The notes beneath the pieces are model-generated. The model had not been told where the DNA came from and did no database searches. It saw only the letters and a program-made list of their open reading frames with translations. Position numbers and translations under genes: made by a program. Of a stretch of DNA of 28,925 nucleotides, positions 23,343-28,925 are shown piece by piece (position 1 is the stretch's first letter; every line of letters begins with the position of its first letter). Origin of the DNA: M3007 sp040080915 (GTDB lineage: Bacteria; Bacteroidota; Bacteroidia; Chitinophagales; Saprospiraceae); contig JBEBHD010000034.1 in assembly GCA_040080915.1 (NCBI GenBank), forward strand, positions 1 to 28,925, given 5' to 3'.

Positions 23343-24986
23343 TTACATCATGTCCATGCCGCCCATGCCGTGGTGGCCGCCGCCGCCGTTCATGGCCGAT
23401 TTTTTCTCCGGCTTTTCGTTGATGACGCACTCGGTGGTGAGCACGAGGCCGGAGATGGACGCAGCGTTTTCGAGCGCTACGCGGGTCACCTTGGTCGGGT
23501 CAATGATGCCCGCCTTTTTCAGGTCCTGGTATTCGTCGGTGCGGGCGTTATAGCCGAACGCGCCTTTCCCTTCCAATACTTTTTGGAACACGATGGAGCC
23601 GTCCACGCCGGCGTTTTCGGCGATGACACGGATGGGCGATTCGAGCGCCTTGCGCACGATGCTGATACCGATGGTCTCGTCTTCGTTCACGCCTTTCATG
23701 CCGTTGATGCTGGCGATGGCACGCACGAGGGCCACACCGCCGCCGGCCACGATACCTTCTTCCATGGCAGCGCGGGTGGCATGCAGGGCATCGTCCACGC
23801 GGTCTTTTTTCTCTTTCATTTCCACCTCGGTGGCGGCACCGACGTACAGGACTGCTACGCCGCCAGCCAGTTTGGCGTGGCGTTCTTGCAGTTTCTCGCG
23901 GTCGTAGTCGCTCGTGGTGGCTTCGATCTGTTGTTTGATCTGGTTTTTGCGGGCGGATATGCTGTCGTTTTTGCCCTTGCCGCCCACGATGATGGTGTTG
24001 TCTTTGTCAATTGTGACACGCTCGCAGGAGCCGAGCATCGAGAGGTCAGCATTTTCCAATTTGTAGCCCTGCTCTTCGCTGATGACGGTGCCGCCGGTGA
24101 GGATGGCGATGTCTTCGAGCATAGCCTTGCGGCGGTCGCCAAAGCCGGGCGCTTTCACGGCCACCACTTTGAGGCCGGCACGCAGGCGGTTGACAACGAG
24201 CACGCCGAGTGCCTGGCTGTCCACGTCTTCGGCGATCATGAGCAGGGGGCGACCCGTTTGCAGGGTTTTTTCGAGCACCGGCACGAGGTCCTGCATGTTG
24301 CTGATCTTTTTGTCGGTGATCAGCAGGTAGGGGTTTTCGTAGTCGGCCACCATTTTTTCGGCATCGGTGATGAAGTAGGGGCTAAGGTAGCCGCGGTCGA
24401 ACTGCATGCCCTCTACCACGTCCATGTAGGTGTCGGTGCCTTTGGCTTCCTCGACGGTGATGACACCGTCTTTGGACACGCGCTTCATGGCATCGGCGAT
24501 GAGTTTGCCGATGGTTTCGTCGTTATTGGCCGAAATGGCGGCTACTTGTTCGATTTTGCCAAAGTCGTCGCCGATTTCCTCGGTTTGTTTTTTTAGGTCT
24601 TCTACGATGGTTTTCACGGCCTTGTCAATGCCGCGTTTGAGGTCCATGGGGTTGGAGCCGGCGGCCACGCTTTTGAGGCCGGCGGTGACGAGGGCTTGGG
24701 CGAGCACTGTTGCGGTAGTGGTGCCGTCGCCAGCGGCATCAGCAGTTTTGCTCGCTACTTCCTTGACCATTTGGGCACCCATATTGGCCACGGGGTCATC
24801 GAGTTCGACCTCTTTGGCCACGGTCACGCCATCTTTGGTAACAGTAGGCGCACCGAACGATTTTTGGATGACCACGTTGCGGCCTTTGGGGCCGAGGGTG
24901 ACTTTTACAGCGTTGGAAAGGGCATCAATGCCCTCTTTGAGTTTTTCACGGGCATCGGTATCGAAAGTGATCTGCTTTGCAGCCAT
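23343..24986 (-). CDS. groL: Chaperonin GroEL (Hsp60)
   Basis: The 547-residue product is the 60-kDa chaperonin subunit that forms the double-ring folding chamber in the cytosol and works with GroES and ATP. The start MAAKQITFDTDAREKL, the nucleotide-binding LGPKGRN (31-37), Asp52 and GDGTTTAT (86-93) are all present. So are the apical-domain stretch VEGMQFDRGYLSPYF, GGG(V)AL near residue 415 and the C-terminal Gly/Met tail (GGGGHHGMGGMDMM, here with two His). Length and sequence are standard. It lies 63 bases downstream of groES on the same strand and ends in a strong terminator, so the two form one operon. Regulation is probably through the sequence upstream of groES. Confidence 0.98.
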   Translation of the reverse strand: MAAKQITFDTDAREKLKEGIDALSNAVKVTLGPKGRNVVIQKSFGAPTVTKDGVTVAKEVELDDPVANMGAQMVKEVASKTADAAGDGTTTATVLAQALVTAGLKSVAAGSNPMDLKRGIDKAVKTIVEDLKKQTEEIGDDFGKIEQVAAISANNDETIGKLIADAMKRVSKDGVITVEEAKGTDTYMDVVEGMQFDRGYLSPYFITDAEKMVADYENPYLLITDKKISNMQDLVPVLEKTLQTGRPLLMIAEDVDSQALGVLVVNRLRAGLKVVAVKAPGFGDRRKAMLEDIAILTGGTVISEEQGYKLENADLSMLGSCERVTIDKDNTIIVGGKGKNDSISARKNQIKQQIEATTSDYDREKLQERHAKLAGGVAVLYVGAATEVEMKEKKDRVDDALHATRAAMEEGIVAGGGVALVRAIASINGMKGVNEDETIGISIVRKALESPIRVIAENAGVDGSIVFQKVLEGKGAFGYNARTDEYQDLKKAGIIDPTKVTRVALENAASISGLVLTTECVINEKPEKKSAMNGGGGHHGMGGMDMM

Positions 24987-25049
24987 ATCTCAAGTATTGA
25001 GTTTTGAGTGTTGAATTTTGAATGAAAAAGGGAGGTAGAAGGGGGCAGT

Positions 25050-25313
25050 TTAAATCACACAGAGGATGTCGTCCTCCCGCATAATAAGATAGTCCGCTCC
25101 TTCGAAATGAATTTCCTGACCGGAGTATTTGCCGTAGAGCACGATATCGCCCACTTGAACGGTCATCAGGTTGCCGTCTTTGCCGGGGCCTACGGCGATG
25201 ACCTCGCCGCGTTGGGGTTTTTCTTTGGCCGTGTCGGGGATGATGATGCCGCCCTTGGTCTTTTCTTCAGCCGGGGCAGGCTTGATGATCACACGGTCTG
25301 CGATTGGTTTCAT
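25050..25313 (-). CDS. groS: Co-chaperonin GroES (Hsp10)
   Basis: The 87-residue product caps the GroEL ring. MKPIADRVIIKP is the family's usual start, followed by the mobile loop EEKTKGGIIIPDTAKEKPQ with its hydrophobic GGIIIP contact. The remainder (RGEVIAVGPGK, VGDIVLYGKYSGQEI, YLIMREDDILCVI) is conserved to the end. The frame stays open upstream to 25406, but the extra 31 residues do not resemble the family, so the ATG at 25313 is the start. First gene of groES-groEL. A TGTCA-type palindrome lies about 145 bases upstream. Confidence 0.97.
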   Translation of the reverse strand: MKPIADRVIIKPAPAEEKTKGGIIIPDTAKEKPQRGEVIAVGPGKDGNLMTVQVGDIVLYGKYSGQEIHFEGADYLIMREDDILCVI

Positions 25314-25456
25314 ACGTCTGACTTGTTCTAGTTTTGGTGAAAAAACGATGTTGAAAACGTTGCGAAATTTTATTCGGATGCTCTTCCGTATCAGACTTCG
25401 TGCCAAGCAAAAATCCCTGCCATTTTTTCAGACATTGCCAAAAAATCACCGACAAG

Positions 25457-25473
25457 GTGTCATTTCCTGACAC
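25457..25473. promoter_or_regulatory. Candidate operator upstream of groES
   Basis: GTGTCATTTCCTGACAC is a perfect palindrome with 6-base arms (GTGTCA / TGACAC) around TTTCC. It is centred about 152 bases upstream of the groES start. It is not the CIRCE element (TTAGCACTC-N9-GAGTGCTAA), which I did not find here. Binding by a heat-shock or other regulator is inference from position only. Confidence 0.4.
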
Positions 25474-25537
25474 AGGTGGCCTGCTGGACATTTTCAAACT
25501 GTAACTATTTAGCACCTGTTACGGCGAACCATTTTTA

Positions 25538-25616
25538 ACCACAGATTTTCACAGATTCACACAGATTTTATTAAACGGAAAGGGAAAATCTGTGTGAATC
25601 TGTGAAAATCTGTGGT
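25538..25616. repeat. Perfect 32-bp inverted repeat built from CACAGATT units
   Basis: The arms 25538-25569 and 25585-25616 are exact reverse complements (32 of 32) with a 15-base loop. Each arm holds three CACAGATT-like units (ACCACAGATTTT, CACAGATT, CACACAGATTTT). The element sits in the 545-base non-coding spacer between groES and the sugar-kinase gene, where both flanking genes point outward. It resembles the dispersed CACAGATT palindromes seen between genes in many Bacteroidota genomes. Apart from this and the operator at 25457, I see no gene in 25314-25858. Confidence 0.9.
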
Positions 25617-25858
25617 GCATTTTTTTTGCGTTTAGCGCCACCTCAAGCGGGCCCTAAACGGTTACTTCACAAAAATTAAAAATGCTGCGCCTCCGCTTCT
25701 CAGTGGTGTATTTGAAAATCTCCATCTGCATGCCGAAAATGTCTTATCATTGCGCCCCGATTTGTGCAGTGCTGTTCGATTCGGATTTCAAAACACTGTT
25801 TTTCAGGATAATAAACGCCGATTTCTTTTTGGATTGGCCTTAAAAAGCACCCTTGCAA

Positions 25859-26791
25859 ATGGGGAGAACCATTGATATTTTTTGTGCGGGCGAACTGCTC
25901 GTGGACTTTGCCACTGCCGAGTTTGTGCGCACCCCCGACGAGGCGACGCTGTTCCGACGATTGCCCGGCGGCAGCCCCGCCAACCTGAGCATGAATATGG
26001 CCCGATTGGGCAAAAAAACCATGCTGGCAGCCACCGTCGGAAACGACGACATGGGCAATGTGTTGAAAAACTACGTCGCCCGATTGGGCGTGGACGTGTC
26101 CTGCATCGCCCAAGTGGAGGAGCCTACAACGCTCTTTCTGGACGTGCGTACCGCCGAAGGCACCAGCCTGCAGACCTACCGGACTGCCGATCACCTGCTT
26201 TCCATACGCCAGTTCCCGTACAGCCTGTTCGACGACGCGACCATTTTTTACACCACCTGCTTCGCTATGAGCAAAATGCCCGCCCAGCAGGTGTTGCTCC
26301 AAGCCTCCGAACGCGCCCACCGGGCCGGTATGCGCCTGAGCATGGATGTGAACTACTCCGAAAAAATATGGCCCGAACGCCGCGATGCCCAGCGCATCGT
26401 GAGCGACTACTGCCGGATGGGAGGCATCATCAAACTCAGCGACTCGGACTACCAGAACCTGTACGGCGAAGAAAAAACGGAACCGGAAGCCATTCTGGAC
26501 CAAATACTTCGGCTCGGTGCCAGCGAGGTGTGCTACACCCTCGGTGCCGACGGTTGCTGGGTGGCCGATGCTAAGAACCGCGCCTTCATCCCTGCCCGGC
26601 CCGTGGAAACCAAAGACCCCATTGGCGCGGGCGATGCTTTTTGGGCGGGCTACCTGACCGCCTTGTTGGACGAACGCCCGCTGGAAGAACGCGCACTGGC
26701 GGGGCACCGGCTGGCGGAAATGAAGATCGCCAATTTCGGGCCCCTGCCTGATCAGATTGACAGCGCGGTTTTGTTCGGTGCAGCATCTTGA
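25859..26791 (+). CDS. PfkB-family carbohydrate kinase (fructokinase-like)
   Basis: The 310-residue product is a ribokinase-fold sugar kinase that phosphorylates a sugar or sugar acid with ATP in the cytosol. The N-terminus DIFCAGELLVDF matches the family's first strand. LPGGSPANLSMNMARLG (36-51) is signature 1, with the GG hinge that binds sugar. DPIGAGDAFWAGYL (253-266) is signature 2, with the anion-hole GAG and catalytic base Asp259. The middle shows SMDVNYSEKIW and IIKLSDSDYQNLYG, typical of fructokinase-like members. Substrate is not certain; fructose and 2-keto-3-deoxygluconate are both possible. The ATG at 25859 is used; a TTG two codons earlier is less likely. The gene follows the 32-bp hairpin, and the next gene on the same strand is 150 bases downstream, in which I find only a 22-codon ORF. 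Confidence 0.9.
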   Translation: MGRTIDIFCAGELLVDFATAEFVRTPDEATLFRRLPGGSPANLSMNMARLGKKTMLAATVGNDDMGNVLKNYVARLGVDVSCIAQVEEPTTLFLDVRTAEGTSLQTYRTADHLLSIRQFPYSLFDDATIFYTTCFAMSKMPAQQVLLQASERAHRAGMRLSMDVNYSEKIWPERRDAQRIVSDYCRMGGIIKLSDSDYQNLYGEEKTEPEAILDQILRLGASEVCYTLGADGCWVADAKNRAFIPARPVETKDPIGAGDAFWAGYLTALLDERPLEERALAGHRLAEMKIANFGPLPDQIDSAVLFGAAS

Positions 26792-26941
26792 AGACTGGTA
26801 TCTTCGCGACCAAGGATTTCGTTTTTACCTGTTGAAAACATGGAAGACTCCTACCACTTCACGGCGGTTTTGGAAAGATTAACTACAAACCGTTGCACGC
26901 CAATTTGAAAAACGCCGAACAACTGTGACAGATCGTTTATT

Positions 26942-27448
26942 ATGAAAACAATAGGTCTGCTCTCGGACACGCACTCGTTTTTGGACGAGCGCATTTTTGA
27001 GCACTTCGCCGCCTGCGACGAGGTGTGGCACGCTGGCGATTTCGGCAGCATGGCGGTTGTGGAGCGCCTGCAGGCGTTCAAGCCCCTGCGCGGTGTTTTC
27101 GGTAATATTGACGGTGCCGCCATTCGGGCGGAAATGCCGCTTGACCTGCGCTTTTTGTGTGAAAACGTTCCCGTGTACATGACCCACATCGGCGGCTACC
27201 CGGGCCGGTACACCCCGCGCGTGCGCAACATCCTGCTAACCGATCCACCCCGCAACGGACTGTTTATCTGCGGCCACTCCCACATCCTCAAAGCAATGCC
27301 CGACAAACAATTGGGCTTTCTGCACCTCAACCCCGGCGCTTGTGGCAACGAGGGCTGGCATCAGGTGAAAACGCTGATGCGGTTCACGCTGGATGCGGGG
27401 GGGATTGGCGATTTGGAGGTTATTGAGTTGGGGAAAAGGGGGGGGTGA
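26942..27448 (+). CDS. YfcE/MJ0936-type metallophosphoesterase
   Basis: The 168-residue product is a small calcineurin-like phosphodiesterase of the YfcE group, acting on phosphodiester bonds with two metal ions. All motifs are present: SDTH (Asp9, His11), WHAGDFGS (Asp33), GNIDG (Asn55), MTHIGG (His82), GHSH (His112, His114) and NPGA at 130-133. Length is normal. The physiological substrate of such proteins is generally unknown. The ATG at 26942 fits the family start MKTIGLLSDTH. The 3' end is G-rich (27430-27451), and the next gene on the same strand begins 36 bases after the stop. Confidence 0.93.
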   Translation: MKTIGLLSDTHSFLDERIFEHFAACDEVWHAGDFGSMAVVERLQAFKPLRGVFGNIDGAAIRAEMPLDLRFLCENVPVYMTHIGGYPGRYTPRVRNILLTDPPRNGLFICGHSHILKAMPDKQLGFLHLNPGACGNEGWHQVKTLMRFTLDAGGIGDLEVIELGKRGG

Positions 27449-27472
27449 GGGCTAAGAAAAGGCAACCCGCCC

Positions 27473-27480
27473 TACCTTTG
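27473..27480 (+). promoter_or_regulatory. TAnnTTTG box at the haloperoxidase start
   Basis: TACCTTTG is an exact match to the -7 consensus, but it ends only 4 bases before the ATG at 27485. If used, the transcript would start at or inside the start codon (leaderless). It may also be chance. Confidence 0.3.
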
Positions 27481-27484
27481 CGGC

Positions 27485-28925
27485 ATGTACCACTTGCCAC
27501 ACCCGCGCTTTGCCGCCCTCGTATTGATCCTGTTTTTCAGTCAAAGGCTCGCTGCCCAGCCCTCCATCGCACGCGAGTGGAGCGAGGCCGTCCTGCAAAC
27601 CATGCAGGAAGACTTGGCCAGACCTGCCGTACAAGCCCGTAACCTCTTCCATTTTTCCGTGGCGCTGTACGATGCCTGGGCGGCCTACGATACGGAGGCT
27701 CAACCTTATCTGCTCGGAAAAACCATGAACGGCTACACCTGCCCGTGCAAGGGGGTGCCCGTGCCCAAAGACGTGGAGGCCGCCCGGCGGGAAGCCATGA
27801 GCTTCGCCGCTTACCGCCTGTTGACCACTCGCTATTCGCATTCGCCGCAGGGCACCGGTGCCACCTACCGATTCCGGGAAATCATGCAAAAACACGGGTA
27901 CGATTTCCGCGACTACTCCTTCGACTACACCTCCGGCTCTCCCGCCGCCCTCGGCAACTACCTCGCCCAGTGCATCCTGCAAATGGGCCACCTCGACGGG
28001 GCCAACGAAGAGCACAACTACCTGAGTACGGACTATCAGCCCCTGAACCCACCCATAGGCTTGCCAGCACCCGGCCCGGAACAGCCACTTGACCCCAACC
28101 GCTGGCAACCCATCAAACTGAACCGCGCCCTCGACAAGGACGGCTACCCCATGCTGGAATGCCGATGCGCAGGCCGCCCGCTCGCATCCTACATTGACAC
28201 TATTGACCACAGTGGCCGCCGCATCTCGGGCACCCAAACTTGCCAGGTTCCGATGTGGGGTCAGGTGCAACCGTTTGCGCTGAAAAAAGAGTACCTGAAA
28301 ATTCACCTGCGCGACGGGCACGAGTACCGGCTCTACCTCGATCCCGGTGATGCTTTTTTCCCGCACCTTGATACGGCCAAGGGCGGCGGCACCTCAACGG
28401 ACTACCAGTGGAATTTCGCCTTGGTGGCCGCTTGGTCCGCCTTGCTCGACCCCGCCGATACCACCTTTTGGGACATTTCTCCCCAAGGCATGGGCAATGT
28501 ACAGCATTACCCCAAAAACTTGGCGGAACTGCGCTTTTTCTACGACCTCGAAACCGGCCGCGACCCCGGCATCGGCCATGCAGTAAATCCCTACACCGGG
28601 CAACCCTACGCGCCGCAAATCGTGCCGCGCGGCGATTTTACCCGCGTGGCCGCCCAGTATTGGGCTGAAGGCCCGGACAAGGAAACCGCCACCGGAAATT
28701 GGTTGGCCCTGCTGAACTACGTCGGCGACCAGCCGGGCATCGTGAAAAAATTCAACGGAAAAGGCCGAACGTTGAGCGACTTGGAGTGGGATGTGAAGGC
28801 CCATTTCGTACTCGGCAGCGCCCTGCATGATGCCGCCATTTCGGCATGGGCCGTCAAAGGCTGGTACGACGGGCCGCGCCCGATCACAGCCCTGCACTAC
28901 ATGGCCGCCCGCGGACAGTGTACAA
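27485..28925 (+). CDS. Secreted vanadium-dependent haloperoxidase / PAP2-like protein, N-terminal part
   Basis: The frame is open from the ATG at 27485 to the right edge (480 codons), so the gene is cut by the window. It starts with a signal peptide (FAALVLILFFSQRLAAQ). REWSEAVLQTMQEDLARPAV and ARNLFHFSVALYDAWAAYD are typical of the N-terminal helices of vanadium haloperoxidase-like proteins in Bacteroidota. Near the right edge, AVKGWYDGPRPITALHYMA carries K-x6-RP, the first vanadate/phosphate-binding motif of the family. The SGH and SRxxxxxH motifs would lie beyond the edge. The protein would act outside the cytoplasm as a haloperoxidase or acid phosphatase; which one cannot be told. No other reading frame here competes. 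Confidence 0.85.
   Translation, partial: MYHLPHPRFAALVLILFFSQRLAAQPSIAREWSEAVLQTMQEDLARPAVQARNLFHFSVALYDAWAAYDTEAQPYLLGKTMNGYTCPCKGVPVPKDVEAARREAMSFAAYRLLTTRYSHSPQGTGATYRFREIMQKHGYDFRDYSFDYTSGSPAALGNYLAQCILQMGHLDGANEEHNYLSTDYQPLNPPIGLPAPGPEQPLDPNRWQPIKLNRALDKDGYPMLECRCAGRPLASYIDTIDHSGRRISGTQTCQVPMWGQVQPFALKKEYLKIHLRDGHEYRLYLDPGDAFFPHLDTAKGGGTSTDYQWNFALVAAWSALLDPADTTFWDISPQGMGNVQHYPKNLAELRFFYDLETGRDPGIGHAVNPYTGQPYAPQIVPRGDFTRVAAQYWAEGPDKETATGNWLALLNYVGDQPGIVKKFNGKGRTLSDLEWDVKAHFVLGSALHDAAISAWAVKGWYDGPRPITALHYMAARGQCT

Noticed and set aside
23325..24596. Plus-strand open frame of 423 codons
   Set aside because: It is the exact antisense shadow of groEL; long shadow frames are common opposite highly biased codons.
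25314..25858. CIRCE element or tRNA in the groES upstream spacer
   Set aside because: No TTAGCACTC-N9-GAGTGCTAA and no cloverleaf-like sequence was found; only the palindrome at 25457 and the 32-bp inverted repeat stand out.
25700..26707. Minus-strand open frame of 335 codons
   Set aside because: It is antisense to the PfkB kinase, whose two signatures are intact.
26840..26908. Small plus-strand ORF of 22 codons between the kinase and metallophosphoesterase genes
   Set aside because: Too short, with no promoter box or family resemblance; likely chance.

Overview
The window comes from a member of the Bacteroidota, most likely of the Saprospiria (Lewinella/Haliscomenobacter-like) group. Three lines of evidence support this. 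Three large secreted proteins carry type IX secretion (T9SS) sorting domains: two of the CHU_C/type B 'gliding motility' kind and one of type A. Several genes have TAnnTTTG boxes, the -7 element of Bacteroidota promoters, upstream. One protein appears to begin with an effector-associated domain (EAD11-like), a module I know mainly from such genomes. GC content is moderate to high, and genes are long with little SD signal before them. The exact genus cannot be read from the sequence.

Layout. 2-496 (+): 3' end of an AAA-ATPase-like/PD-(D/E)XK protein. 569-1989 (-): a small secreted type B T9SS protein whose stop overlaps the start of a LOG-type nucleotide phosphoribohydrolase. 2108-3292 (-): a metal-dependent amidohydrolase. 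3396-4208 (+): a membrane-anchored EAD11-like protein, divergent from the amidohydrolase, with near mirror-image promoter boxes. 4294-9801 (+): an 1835-residue secreted protein built of three copies of a beta-helix module plus a dockerin-like pair, a cohesin-like region and a type A sorting domain. 9808-13572 (-): a 1254-residue multi-span sensor histidine kinase with no response regulator beside it. About 13772-14200 (+): RNase P RNA. 14277-21851 (-): a 2524-residue surface protein with 17 tandem Ig/PKD-like domains, each holding one cysteine pair. 22178-23128 (+): CorA-type metal transporter. 23343-25313 (-): groES-groEL. 25314-25858: a 545-base spacer with a candidate operator and a perfect 32-bp inverted repeat. 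25859-26791 (+): PfkB-family sugar kinase. 26942-27448 (+): YfcE-like metallophosphoesterase. 27485 to the right edge (+): N-terminal part of a secreted vanadium-haloperoxidase-like protein that runs off the window.

How the parts fit. This is mostly a mix of housekeeping genes (rnpB, groESL, corA) and cell-surface or secreted proteins for the T9SS/gliding lifestyle. No single operon or pathway unites the window. No phage, insertion sequence, CRISPR array or tRNA was seen. The most unusual items are the EAD11-like transmembrane protein, the 17-domain cysteine-paired array, the triplicated beta-helix protein, the 32-bp hairpin of CACAGATT units, and the TGTCA-N7-TGACA palindrome upstream of groES.
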